Source: Gemmatimonadaceae bacterium (lineage in GTDB: Bacteria > Gemmatimonadota > Gemmatimonadetes > Gemmatimonadales > Gemmatimonadaceae). From it: a stretch of DNA of 64,000 nt. The DNA is taken from positions 965,586 through 1,029,585 of the forward strand of contig JAHBVS010000001.1 in assembly GCA_019637445.1 (NCBI GenBank), written 5' to 3'. This document shows, in pieces, positions 54,201-63,270 of this stretch (position 1 is the stretch's first letter; every line of letters starts with the position of its first letter). Under the pieces are notes generated by a model, which was not told where the DNA came from, did no database searches, and was given only the letters and a program-made list of their open reading frames with translations. The translations under genes and the position numbers were made by a program.

Positions 54201-57200
54201 CGGCCGAGAAGGCCGAGACGCCCGCCGCATTCGCGGCGTAGATGCGGTACTGGTAGTCCTCTCCGTCGGCGAGGCCCATATCCTGGTAGCTCGTCGCGTC
54301 GGCGCCGAGCGTGGCGACGAGCGCGTAGCTGCTGCAGCCAGCGCCCAAGCAGCGCTCGACGCGGTACTCGGCTTCATTGTCGGCGTTGTCCGTCCACGCC
54401 AGGTCGATCTGCGTCGCGGAGATGGTTGTGGCCGCCAGGTCCGTCGGCGCCGCCGGCGTGATGGTCGTGGCCGTGGCTTCCGCCGACACCGGCGAGTCGC
54501 CCGCGTCGTTGGAGGCGTAGACCCGATACGTGAACGACTCCTCGGGATCGAGCCCGGTGTCGCTGTACGCCTGGCTACCGGCGGGTAGCGCCGTCAGCAG
54601 CGAGAAGCTGCTGCACGCCGCCCCCACGCAACGTTCCACGGTATAGCCCGTCTCGTTGTCCGCCGCGTCGACCCAGGTCAACGCAATCTGCGAACCCGAG
54701 ACCGTAGTCGCGACCAAGCTCGTCGGCTGCGCCGGCACTGACGTGCTGATGGTCACCACCTCCGAGGGGTTCGAGACGCCATTCGCGTTCTCGGCCCGGA
54801 TGCGGAAGCGATACGTTGTCGCGGCCGCCAGTGAAGCGTCGGCATACACCGTCGCGTCGGCGGCGGTGGTCGCCGCCGGCGCGAAGTCCGTGCAGGCCAA
54901 GCCCGTGCAGCGCTCGACGACAAAGCCCGTCTCGTCACCGCTGTTGTCCGTCCAGCTCAGCGAGATCTGCGTGTCCGAATCCGTGTTGGCCATCAGGGCC
55001 GACGGAATCGACGGCACGTTGGTGATTGCCTGCTGCGGCGGCTCGGAGTACGCCGACGTGCCGGCACCGTTGATGGCGCGCACGCGGTACGCATACGTCT
55101 CACCCGGCGTCAGCGCCTCATCGAGATAGCTCGTGACATTGGCCCCGACTGTCGCGACGACAGCCGTCGGCGTGCACCCATCGCCCGCGCAGCGGGCGAT
55201 CTCGAAGCCCGACTCGTTGTCCGAGAGGTCCGTCCAGGCCAGCTCGATCTCCGACGGAGACGCCGACGTGGCGGTGAGCGCACTCGGCGCGGCCGGCAGC
55301 AGCGTCGACACGGTCACCTCGGTCGAATAGAACGAGGATCCGTTGCCGATCGCACGGACGCGGTAGCGATACTGCTCCTCGCCCGGCAGCCCGGCGTCGT
55401 CATACGACGTCGCGTCGGCGCCAAGCGTGGCGATCTCCGTGTAGTCCGAGCAGCCAGCGCCCGCGCAGCGCTCGACGCGATAGCCCGTCTCATCCGTCGC
55501 GTCGTCCGTCCATGAGAGGCTCGTCGAGGTTGTCGACGTGGCCACACCCGCAAGGCCGGTGGGCGTGGCGGGCACGGCGGTGGAGGCCTGGCCGGTGTTG
55601 CTGTAGCCGGAGGCACTCACGCCGTTGTAGGCGCGCACGCGATACCGGTACACGGTCCCCACCGAGAGATCGAGGTCAGAGTAGCTGACGGAGTTCTCAC
55701 CCGTCGTCGCCACCTCAACGAAGTCCGAGCAGGCTGCACCCGCGCAGCGCTCGATGCGGTAGCCCGACTCGTTGCCCGCGACGTCCGTCCAGGCGAGGTC
55801 GATCCGGTCGCCAAACACCGTCGTCGCGCCGAGGCCCGAGGGCGCCACCGGCGAGAAGGTGTTCGCCAGCACCGTCGGCGCGTAGGCCGACGCACCGGCG
55901 GCGTTGTAGGCGCGCACGCGGAACGAGTAGAAGGTGCTCAACGCCAAGCCGGTGCTCGAGAAGAAGGTCTCGTCCGGCCCGACCGTGCCCACTTCAATGA
56001 AGGACGAGCAGCCCGCGCCCGAGCACTGCTCGATACGGTAGCCGTCCTCGTTGTCGGCCGCGTCGGCCCAGGAGATGTCGATCTGCGAGCCGGAGATCAC
56101 CGCGGCGGTGACGCTCGCCGGCACGCCCGGCAGCAGCGTCGTCGCCTCGACCTCGGGAATCGCGTCCGAGGCGCCCGACACGTTGATGCCGAAGATACGG
56201 TAGCGATACGCCGTCTCCTCGGAGACCGAGAGGTCTTCGTAGATGTTCGTGTTGGGCGGGAGATCGATCAGCGTTGTGAAGTCCGTGCAAGACACGCCTT
56301 CGCAGCGCTCAATCCGGTACAGGTCCTCGTTCGGGGCGTTGTCGTCCCAGGCGAGGTTGATCTGCGTCGCCGAGACCGTGGTCGCGACGAAGTTCGACGG
56401 TGAGAACGGACGCAGCGTGTTCGCGCTGGCCTCCGCGGTGTAGGCCGAGTTCGCGACGTTGTTGATGGCGCGCACGCGGTAGCGGTACTCGCCATCCACC
56501 GGGACGCTCGTGTCCTCGTAGCTGGCGCTGTTCGGCGGCAGCGACACGATCTCCGCGAAGTCGGAGCAGGCCGCGCCCGTGCAGCGCTCGACCGAGATCG
56601 AGAGCTCGTTGTTTGCGTTCTCCGTCCAGGCCAGGTCGATCTGCGTGCCGTTGATGGTCGTCGCCGACAGCGCGGTCGGGGCCGCCGGGGCGAAGGTGTT
56701 CGTCGACGAGACGTTGCTGTAGCCCGAGATGCCGTTGCCGTTCAGCGCCTGGACCCGATAGCTGTAGCTCTGGTCGGCCAGCGCGGTCCCGTCGGGATAC
56801 GACGTATTGTTGGGGCCGAGCAGCGCGATCTGGGCAAAGCTCACGCAACCGGCGCCGACGCAGCGCTCGATGATGTACTGCGTCTCGTTGTTCGCGTTGT
56901 CCGTCCACGCGAGGTTGACCTGCGTGGCCGAGGCCGCGACGGCCGTCAGGTCCGACGGATCGGCGGGCAGGTTCGTCTCGGCCTGGGCGGTGCCGGAGTA
57001 CGCCGACATGCCGACCGCATTCACGGCACGTAGGCGGTAGCGGTACAACACGCCGGCCGTGAGGCCCGCATCCGTGTACGCCACGGCGCTGGCCCCGGTG
57101 GTGCCGACGAGCACGAAGTCCGAGCAGGCGGCGCCTTCGCAGCGCTCGACCTCGAACGCGGTCTCAAACGGCCCGTTGTCCGTCCACGCGAGGTCGATCC

Positions 57201-60200
57201 GCGTCGACGAGAACGTCGTGGCAACCAGGGCGCTCGGCGCGTCCGGCAGGAAGGTGTTCGCCGAGGTCACGTTCGAGACCGGCGACCAGCCCACCGCGTT
57301 GTTCGACAGCACGCGGTACGCGTAGTAGAGATCCGGCGCGACCGTATCATCAGTGTACGAGGTCGAGTCGCGCGGCACGGCCCCGATCTGCGCGAAGTCC
57401 ACGCAGGCCTGGCCCGTACAGCGCTCGATCACGAACTCGTTCTCGTTGTCCGAGGGGTCCGTCCAGCTGATCCCGATGGACGTCCCGGACAGCGTCGTGG
57501 CGATGGCGTTCGACGGCGCCGCGGGCGCGGCCACGAGGATCGACACCGGGGCCGTGTAGGCGGAAAGATCGGCGAAGTTCGAGTGCGCGACGCGGTACCG
57601 GTAGGTCAGGCCCGGCGTGATGGTCGCATCCTCGAAGACCTGCGGATCGGTGGCCAAGACAGCCCCGACCTGGGCGAACGACAGGCAATCGACGCCCTCG
57701 CAGCGCTCGATGATCGTGGAGACGACCGGTCCCACAGCCGGATCCACGCCGACGGTCCAGTAGACCTGGACGGTGGCCGGGTTCGCGACCAGCGTGAGCT
57801 CCGTCGGCACCGGCGGATCCTGCGTGCTCACCGTCGACAGGGCGGAGAACCCGGAGAAGCCCGAGGCGTTGAACGCGCGCACGCGATACGTGAAGCGCGT
57901 GTCCGCCGACAGGGTGAGGTCGGAGTAGACCACGACATCCGCACCGACCGTCGCGATCTCCGTGAAGTCCGTGCAGTCCACGCCGTCGCAGCGCTCGATG
58001 CTGAAGCCCGCTTCGTTGTTGGACTCGTCCGTCCAGACCAGGTCGGCCGAGGTCTCCGTCGTGGTCGTGGCCGCGAGGCCACTCGGCGCCGTCGGCACGA
58101 AGGTCGTCGAGGTGGCCTCGTTGGTCGGCGCCGAGCGGCCGAACAACGTTGCCGCGCTCACGCGATACGTGTAGGACTCGTCCGCCGAGAGGCCGGTGTC
58201 GTTGTACGCCACCACATCGGCCGGCAGCGAGTCGAGCACGGTGAAGTCCGCGCAGGCCGCACCGACGCAGCGCTCGATGACGAAGCCGTTCTCGTCACCC
58301 GAGTTGTCCAACCAGGCCAGTGCGATCTCCGTCTGGCTCTGGGTCGTCGTCACCAAGGCCGTCGGCGCGTTGGCGACGATCGTCGCCAGGGCCGCGGCCG
58401 CCGTGTAGTTCGACGGCCCGACGTTGTTGACGGCCCGGACGCGGAAGAAGTAGAGGGTGTTCGCCACGACTGAGGCGTCCACGAAGGCCGTGGAATCCGC
58501 CGCCGGGATGGCGTACGACTCCACGATGTTCGAGCAGTCGGACAGGTCGCAGCGCTCGAGCGTGAAGCCCGTCTCGTTGTCGGCGTTGTCCGTCCAGGTG
58601 ACGAGCACCTGGCCCGTGGTGACCGAGTAGCTCAGGCCCGTCGGGTCGGCCGGCGTGCGCGTGTTGGCCGCCACCGTGTCCGACGGCGCACCCGTGCCCG
58701 ACACGTTCAGCGCGCGAATGACATAGCGATAGTCGTTGCCCGGCGTGACGGTGATGTCCGAGTAGACGCCGTCCGCCGGGTCTGCCGTGTCGATGACCGT
58801 GAGGTTCGTGCAGCCGACGCCCGTGCAGCGCAGGATCTCCTGCGAGGTCACGTTCGGGCCTGTGGAGAGCGTCCAGAAGAGGTTGATCTCGGTGCCCGAG
58901 GTGACCCCAGAGAACAAGGTCGCCGGCGCGGTCGGGACCTGCGTCGTCGCCGTGGCCGGACCGGCGTAGGCCGACGATCCAGATGAGTTGGTCGCGCGGA
59001 TCTGATACTGGTAGACGTTGCCCTGCGTCACCGTGCCGTCCGAGAACGCGGTGATCCCCGGCGGCAGCGTCTGCAGAGGCGCGAAGTCCGCGCAGCCTGC
59101 GCCGGTGCAGCGCTCAATCTCGATCTGCGTTGCGTTCGTGGTGTTGTTCGTCCACGCCAGGTCCACCTGCGTGGCTGAGACCGCGACTGCCGTCAGCGTG
59201 CTCGGCGCAGCAGGCAGCTGGGTGTTGGCCGACGCCGTGTTCGAGAAGCCGGAGTTGCCGGCCAGGTTGAACGCGCGGAGACGGTACTCGTAGTCCGCGC
59301 CGGCGGTGGCACCGACATCGGAGTAGTTGAAGACATCGGCCGCGACCGTGTCGTAGGGCGTGAAGCCCACGCAGCCCACGCCGGTGCAGCGCTGGATCTC
59401 GAAGCCGTTCTCGTTGTTCGAGGCGTCCACCCAGGCCAGGTCGATGCGCGTGGCGCTGATGGTCGTCGCCGACAAGGTCGTCGGCGCATCCGGCAGCAGC
59501 GTGTTCGCCGTGGCGATGTTGGTGTAGGCCGAGTTGCCGGCCACGCCCGTGGCCCGCACCTGGTAGCGGTACGTCACGCCGACAACGACCGTCAGGTCGG
59601 AGAACGACACCGGGGTCGTCGCCACCGTGTCGATCGCCGCGAAGCCCGTGCAACCGCCGCCTGAGCAGCGTTCGATGATGAAGCCGGTCGACGGCGCGTC
59701 AGCGATCGACGCATCCGTCCAGGCGAGATCGATCCGCGTGCCGTTTACGAGCGTAGCTGTCAGCGTCGTCGGGGCCAGCGGCGCGCGCGTGTTTCCCGCG
59801 ACGATGGTCGAGGTCGCCGTGGACACCACCGCATTGAAGGCGCGGATACGGTAGCCGTAGTCGTTGCCGAAAGTGACGCCCGTGTCCTGGAAGCTGGTGA
59901 CGTTGGACGCGACGTCGGCGACCTGCGCGAAGCCCGTGGTGCAGCCCGCGCCGGTGCAACGCTCGATGCGATAGCCGGTTTCCGTTGTGGCGTTGTCGGT
60001 CCAGCTGAGGTCGATCCGCGTGCCGCTGACCGTCGTGGCCGTGACACCCGTGGCGGTGGCCGGCGGGATGGTGTTGGCCTCCTCCTCCGTGGAGTAGGCC
60101 GAGGCCATCACGTTGTTGATGGCGCGGACGCGATAGCGATAGGTCTGGTTGTAGACGATGCCCGTGGTGTTGCTGTAGCTCGTCGCGCCGGCCGGTAGCG

Positions 60201-61644
60201 TCGCGATGTTCGTGAACGTGTCGCAACCCGCGCCGGCGCAGCGCTCGACTTCGTAGCCCGTCTCGTTCGTCGCGATGTCGTTCCACGCGAGGTCGATCTG
60301 CGTGACGGACACGGTCGTGGCGGCCAGCCCCGTGGGCGCCGCCGGACCGAAGGTGTTTGCGGCGACCACGGCGGTCGCGTTCGACGTGCCCACCGCGTTG
60401 AGCGCGCGCACGCGCCAGCGGTAGTTGTTGTCTTGCGTCAGCGCGTCGTCGCTGTAGGCGACGGTGTTCGCCGGGACCGTGTCAACGGGCGCCGGCGTGC
60501 AGGTGGTGCCCAGGCAGCGCTCGATAATGAAGCCCGTCTCGTTGTCCGAGTTGTCGGTCCAGGTGAGGTCCACCTGCGTACCCGAGGCGACCGTCGCGCC
60601 CAGCGCGCTCGGCGCCAGCGGTAGGCGACGGATCTCGACCGTCAGTTCATAGTGGCCAACGGTACTCGGCGCGACGCCGTCCACGCGGAGCTTGTGCACC
60701 TCCGTGTTGGTCGGGACAAACACGAGCCGCGAGTCGCTACCCGCGCCGTTGTCGTCCTGCGCCACCTGCGTGACTGAGTCATTGCGGAACAGCGTGACGC
60801 GCGTGTCGAGCGGCGACGGGTTCTCGGTGAGCCGACGCGCCCGCGTCTCCACGAAGAGCGAGTCGCCAGCGCGGAGATCGACGTTGTACCAATCAGACGG
60901 CTTGGCACCGGTGAGATTGCGACCCGTGACGACTTCCGGCTGCTCCGGGACCAGCGGCGGCAGCGGCACTGGCGCTGCCTCCACCACGTTCCATTGCCGG
61001 GTATTCGACCACGGCACGTCATCCGCGTTGAGGCGCGGGAACGTCGCACGACCACGTACGAACCAGGTGCCGGGCCCCGTGACTTGGATCAGGGCCGGCA
61101 ACTCGCTGGGAGCGAACAAGCGCGTCGTGCCGGGATCAGTCGCAAAGGTCGCGTCCGTGGAGTACTGCAGGGTGTATCCCGTCGCGGCCGGCAACGTGGC
61201 GAACGGAATCCGCTGCGTGAAGCTCGACACGTCCGGAATGGCGGGAATGTCGAGCGCGGGCGCCGCCTCGGCGTACGGCACCGTCGGCGTGGACGTCTGG
61301 CCGCGCTGTACCTGCACGCCTGCCACCCGCCCGTAGTACTGCACCTGGCCGAGTGCCCGGCCCTCGATGATCAGCTCATAGCTGCCCTCGGGCAGCCCGT
61401 TGATTCGGCCCGTCCAGTTGCCTCCCGACTGCGTGAGGTCCACGCTCCGCGTCTCGGTGCCGAACACGCGCGCCGTGACCGAGGTCGGCTGTACGACGTT
61501 TGCGACCTTGCTGGTGTCCAACCGCACCAATTCGATGCGCGGTGCGATGTGGCCCTCCGTCGGTGCGCGCAGCGGCGCATCGCAGGAGACCAGGAGGAGA
61601 GCCGCGACGGACCCAGCGGCGAAGCCAAGATGACGGCGATTCAT
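51292..61644 (-). CDS. Giant lipoprotein: 29 fibronectin type III modules, PPC domains, ALK/LTK-like glycine-rich C-terminus
   Basis: The 3450-residue protein has a lipoprotein signal (LLLVSC, Cys21). A PEGA-like beta domain (about 40-105) and a second sandwich lead to a PPC-like domain (about 235-335). Then come 29 FN3 modules of about 94 residues (about 338-3055), nearly all reading IDLAWTDN..E.G..IERCxGxxCxxF with a CX4C pair. A second PPC domain (about 3055-3165; GDPDLYLRIGQSP, TIANPGAGDWYVML) is followed by a glycine-rich domain (about 3165-3450) with GRYEITAVGAQGANG, QLQLAVGQAG, PLLVGGGGAGA and long Gly runs, like the glycine-rich domain of ALK/LTK. It is probably surface-exposed. It starts 15 nt after the pseudoprotease-like gene, in the same operon. 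Confidence 0.9.
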   Translation of the reverse strand: MNRRHLGFAAGSVAALLLVSCDAPLRAPTEGHIAPRIELVRLDTSKVANVVQPTSVTARVFGTETRSVDLTQSGGNWTGRINGLPEGSYELIIEGRALGQVQYYGRVAGVQVQRGQTSTPTVPYAEAAPALDIPAIPDVSSFTQRIPFATLPAATGYTLQYSTDATFATDPGTTRLFAPSELPALIQVTGPGTWFVRGRATFPRLNADDVPWSNTRQWNVVEAAPVPLPPLVPEQPEVVTGRNLTGAKPSDWYNVDLRAGDSLFVETRARRLTENPSPLDTRVTLFRNDSVTQVAQDDNGAGSDSRLVFVPTNTEVHKLRVDGVAPSTVGHYELTVEIRRLPLAPSALGATVASGTQVDLTWTDNSDNETGFIIERCLGTTCTPAPVDTVPANTVAYSDDALTQDNNYRWRVRALNAVGTSNATAVVAANTFGPAAPTGLAATTVSVTQIDLAWNDIATNETGYEVERCAGAGCDTFTNIATLPAGATSYSNTTGIVYNQTYRYRVRAINNVMASAYSTEEEANTIPPATATGVTATTVSGTRIDLSWTDNATTETGYRIERCTGAGCTTGFAQVADVASNVTSFQDTGVTFGNDYGYRIRAFNAVVSTATSTIVAGNTRAPLAPTTLTATLVNGTRIDLAWTDASIADAPSTGFIIERCSGGGCTGFAAIDTVATTPVSFSDLTVVVGVTYRYQVRATGVAGNSAYTNIATANTLLPDAPTTLSATTISATRIDLAWVDASNNENGFEIQRCTGVGCVGFTPYDTVAADVFNYSDVGATAGADYEYRLRAFNLAGNSGFSNTASANTQLPAAPSTLTAVAVSATQVDLAWTNNTTNATQIEIERCTGAGCADFAPLQTLPPGITAFSDGTVTQGNVYQYQIRATNSSGSSAYAGPATATTQVPTAPATLFSGVTSGTEINLFWTLSTGPNVTSQEILRCTGVGCTNLTVIDTADPADGVYSDITVTPGNDYRYVIRALNVSGTGAPSDTVAANTRTPADPTGLSYSVTTGQVLVTWTDNADNETGFTLERCDLSDCSNIVESYAIPAADSTAFVDASVVANTLYFFRVRAVNNVGPSNYTAAAALATIVANAPTALVTTTQSQTEIALAWLDNSGDENGFVIERCVGAACADFTVLDSLPADVVAYNDTGLSADESYTYRVSAATLFGRSAPTNEATSTTFVPTAPSGLAATTTTETSADLVWTDESNNEAGFSIERCDGVDCTDFTEIATVGADVVVYSDLTLSADTRFTYRVRAFNASGFSGFSALSTVSTQDPPVPTELTLVANPATVQVYWTVGVDPAVGPVVSTIIERCEGVDCLSFAQVGAVLATDPQVFEDATITPGLTYRYRVAHSNFADLSAYTAPVSILVAAPAAPSNAIATTLSGTSIGISWTDPSDNENEFVIERCTGQACVDFAQIGAVPRDSTSYTDDTVAPDLYYAYRVLSNNAVGWSPVSNVTSANTFLPDAPSALVATTFSSTRIDLAWTDNGPFETAFEVERCEGAACSDFVLVGTTGASAVAYTDAGLTAGVLYRYRLRAVNAVGMSAYSGTAQAETNLPADPSDLTAVAASATQVNLAWTDNANNETQYIIERCVGAGCVSFAQIALLGPNNTSYPDGTALADQSYSYRVQALNGNGISGYSNVSSTNTFAPAAPTALSATTINGTQIDLAWTENANNELSISVERCTGAACSDFAEIVSLPPNSASYEDTSVPVDGEYRYRVRAINNVANSAYTAEASANTLRPFSPSNFVATTVSATQINLAWDDNAPNEDLYRIERCEGVSCTDFTTLIDLPPNTNIYEDLSVSEETAYRYRIFGINVSGASDAIPEVEATTLLPGVPASVTAAVISGSQIDISWADAADNEDGYRIEQCSGAGCSSFIEVGTVGPDETFFSSTGLALSTFYSFRVRAYNAAGASAYAPTVLANTFSPVAPSGLGATTVFGDRIDLAWTDVAGNESGYRIERCAGAACSDFVEVATTGENSVSYSDLDLSVGTVYRYRVRAYNGVSASGYSNTGQASTAVPATPTGLAGVATSTTSTSLSWTDDATDETGYRVERCAGAGCSDYTEIATLGADATSYDDAGLPGEEQYRYRVRAIGNGSSFYSTEVTVSTLLPAAPSALTATSASPSEIELAWTDLSDNESGFEIARCAGDGCTPTAVVATVGANVTSYLDEALTPGETYAYRVRAINGAGTSAYSEPPQQAITNVPSIPSALMANTDSDTQISLSWTDNSGDETGFVVERCTGLACTDFAPAATTAADATVYADASLAAATTYRFRIRAENANGVSNPSEVVTISTSVPAQPTSLVATTVSGSQIALTWVDAADNETGYTVERCVGAACSSFSLLTALPAGSQAYSDTGLDPEESFTYRVYASNDAGDSPVSAEATATTITPAAPTDLAATTISATQIDLAWTDNADNEAEYRVERCLGAGCSSYALVATLGADATSYQDMGLADGEDYQYRIYAANAAGVSAFSAEVPASTDFPLPPTALSAVTTSGTQIDISWTDNSGNEDEFIVQRCVGSPCVDDIDFVQVATVAADGTGYSDTDVSVGNEYRYRVQASNLAGVTTFTNVAYANTILPGDPLITTSQAMSTTSIQIAWTADTLATDTEIERCQGIPCGAFAPVTTVTSPTVTYLDESLTPGETYEYRVRHVNAAGTSNYSAAVAVGLIVPIPPSALDGFALSGTQSRLGWTDNSTDETGFTVQRCAGVGCVVFDVTVGTTGADTLRIDDAGLAPGQTYGYRVMASNAIGNSTPSATFYLTMVVPTAASGLSATTLSGSSIGLSWTDNSDNERGFSIERCAGAACLDFSPVATVGPNITTFNNNTGLSLNTTYRYRVRSFNNIGPAAGYTNIAAANTNVPLAATALATQALSGTSVRLTWTDNAITETGYRVFRCETGCGDPLNFTQVADIAPNSVTYDDTGLTYGTSYTYVVRAFNIAGPSLPSNASAVSTGLPVPASSVAKTADRTSVTLRWTDNAPFESGFEVEGCEGAACTDFALLGTTAANASEYTATGLNPASEYRFRVRAVSPDGNGDYSPARLARTPIEVANDAVVNGISDVGGGERHYVFSIPGGQPQLRVMMLGGSGDPDLYLRIGQSPQVLDYFESDTLCAPYIGGTVETCTIANPGAGDWYVMLQGFSAYTNVTFAVIVGNTEFTFTNCTQAGATGPSQAQCNTAYTGTALAGGVTVAGGIQTFTLPFTGRYEITAVGAQGANGNPLFVGGRGASMRGEFEFSQGTQLQLAVGQAGVGQGSNQNGGGGGGSFVVDMSNTPLLVGGGGAGARASSSQNGCDATTVGYGGVGSGESPSNVCAVKTTELGLGGLLTSPYAYGSGGGGFFGNGADDYADWWAAFVGFGGRSWANGLLGGTQALVSGNDAQGGFGAGGAGNGDYGGGGGGGYSGGDGGWVAGGGGSLNTGTNQVNTAAVGVGNGQIIIRYLGPVVP
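52485..60630 (-). repeat. FN3 repeat array (29 units)
   Basis: Units of about 270-290 nt encode the FN3 modules of the 3450-aa lipoprotein. Each unit carries a codon run for ERCxGxxC that on the plus strand appears as recurring GCAGCGCTCGA-type sequences. Neighbouring units share protein motifs but are diverged at the DNA level. Confidence 0.85.
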
Positions 61645-61659
61645 ATAGGTGTCGTCGAC

Positions 61660-63270
61660 TTACGGTGTGACCGGCACGGAAATCGTGATCGAACCGCCTG
61701 AACTGCCACTGCCACCACCACCGCCACCGAGTGCGAGCGCGGCCGCGGCCCCTCCACCGATGATGGCCGCCCAGGCCCAGCGCGGCATCCCGCGCCGTTG
61801 CGGCTGCGCGGCGGCCTGCGCCACGACGAGCGGAACGGCCGCGCGGGTGGTCTGGCCCGCCACCACGGTGATCTCCTGCGTGCGCGACGGCACACCCGGT
61901 GCGGTCACTTCCATCCGATAGCGTCCACTCGCCGCGCGGAAGGTGAACGGTGCCGGCCCGTTGGCAGCCAGTTCCTCCCACTGCCAGGCCTCAAGCGGCG
62001 TCATCCGCACCGAGGCGTTCTGCGCGCCGGTGACGGTCACGACCACCGTGCCATAGCGGTGATTCTCCTGCGTGGCGACTTCCTGCGGCGTGCGCGTGTT
62101 CTGCGCGATGATGTTCTCTCGTGCGCGCGCGAGCAGGGGGCCGATCACCGTCGCGGGCGCGGCGCGCAGCCCGCCGCTCCACGTGCCGGCGTAGCGGCCC
62201 TGGAAGTCCACGAAGGGCGAACCGATGATCAGCGGCGGCAATGTGTCGAGCACCAGCGCGCCCTGCGGGCGGCCTTCCCAGCTTGCCAGCGAGGTCTGCA
62301 CGGCGCTCGGCGTGCTGCAGTTGGCGAGTTGCACGCCCCACAGGGCCTGCCCGTCGAGCAACATCTGCGCGTCGCCCGCGAGCGTGTCGGGGCGCGCGGA
62401 AGGCAGCATCAACACGGCGAGGTTTGCCGTGGCATCCCAGGCGGCGACGCGCACGGCGCCGTCGGCGTCCACGGCGTCGGCGCCGCGGATGGCGTGGTAC
62501 GAGGTGATGACGAGACGACCGCCATCGGCGGTGACGCCGGCCACGCAGGCCTGCGGCATGCCGAAGCGCGTGACATTGAGCGGCACGGTGGCGCGGAAGA
62601 GGCGGTCGCGCACGTCGTCGGCGATGACGTTGGATGCCGAGGAGACGAGCGTGAACGAGAACTCCGTGGTCACGCCCGGCAGGGCCTCACGACGAATGCG
62701 AAGCGGGAGGAAGCCCGTCGCACTGACTTCGAGGTCGTAGGAACCAGGCGGCAGCGAGCGGCCTGCGGCGCCGACCAGACCCACGCCCGTGACGAGCACC
62801 GTCACCGGTGTGCCCGACGCTGCGACCTGAAAGCGCGCCTCCGTCACCGTCGACGTCGCGTTCGGCCAGGTGTAGCGCGACTGTGAGAATGCATCGCCCG
62901 CTTCCGGCGTCACTTCGGTGCGCGCCTGCGCGAAGAGCGCGGGCAACGACGTGAGGAAGCCCTCGGTGAAGATCTGCATCTGCGGGTTCTGCCGGAGGGC
63001 CCAGCGCGCCCACAGCCCGGCCTGCTGCTGCTGCCCATCATCGACCAGTGTCTGCGTCAGCACGTGCACCGCGACTGACCAGGTACTGTCGAGCGGCCCG
63101 AGCGCGGGGTCGAGCGCCGCGCGCGCCAAGCGAATCGCGCGTTGTGTGTCGAACTCGTCGGTCGCGGCACGCGACTGGCTGATCAGGGTGGCGCGGTCCT
63201 GCGCCGCCGCGGACTGCGGTAGCAGGCAGGCAGCGACGAGAGCAAGCGCAGCAAGACGGAACGATCGCAT
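61660..63270 (-). CDS. Exported PEGA/trypsin-like protein, probably catalytically inactive
   Basis: The 536-residue product has a signal peptide (ending QSAAAQ), a helical TPR-like stretch (about 25-120) and a PEGA-like beta domain (about 145-210, LPPGSYDLEVSATGFLPLRI). The middle part resembles HtrA/trypsin: LVITSYHAIRG with His259 at the catalytic His, DATANLAVLML with Asn283 where Asp is expected, and LIIGSPFVDFQG with Ile349 at the usual Ser. A second PEGA-like domain (about 425-490), a transmembrane helix (WAWAAIIGGGAAAALAL) and a Gly/Ser tail follow. It is likely a periplasmic scaffold or binding protein. Its ATG overlaps the previous stop (TGATG). Confidence 0.72.
   Translation of the reverse strand: MRSFRLAALALVAACLLPQSAAAQDRATLISQSRAATDEFDTQRAIRLARAALDPALGPLDSTWSVAVHVLTQTLVDDGQQQQAGLWARWALRQNPQMQIFTEGFLTSLPALFAQARTEVTPEAGDAFSQSRYTWPNATSTVTEARFQVAASGTPVTVLVTGVGLVGAAGRSLPPGSYDLEVSATGFLPLRIRREALPGVTTEFSFTLVSSASNVIADDVRDRLFRATVPLNVTRFGMPQACVAGVTADGGRLVITSYHAIRGADAVDADGAVRVAAWDATANLAVLMLPSARPDTLAGDAQMLLDGQALWGVQLANCSTPSAVQTSLASWEGRPQGALVLDTLPPLIIGSPFVDFQGRYAGTWSGGLRAAPATVIGPLLARARENIIAQNTRTPQEVATQENHRYGTVVVTVTGAQNASVRMTPLEAWQWEELAANGPAPFTFRAASGRYRMEVTAPGVPSRTQEITVVAGQTTRAAVPLVVAQAAAQPQRRGMPRWAWAAIIGGGAAAALALGGGGGGSGSSGGSITISVPVTP

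Noticed and set aside
52426-54588. 720-codon plus-strand frame opposite the FN3 array
   Set aside because: Arginine- and valine-rich shadow with a period matching the FN3 repeats on the other strand.
52485-60630. CRISPR-like array suggested by regular recurring sequences
   Set aside because: The period is near 280 nt with coding continuity and diverged units; these are FN3 domain repeats, not short direct repeats with spacers.
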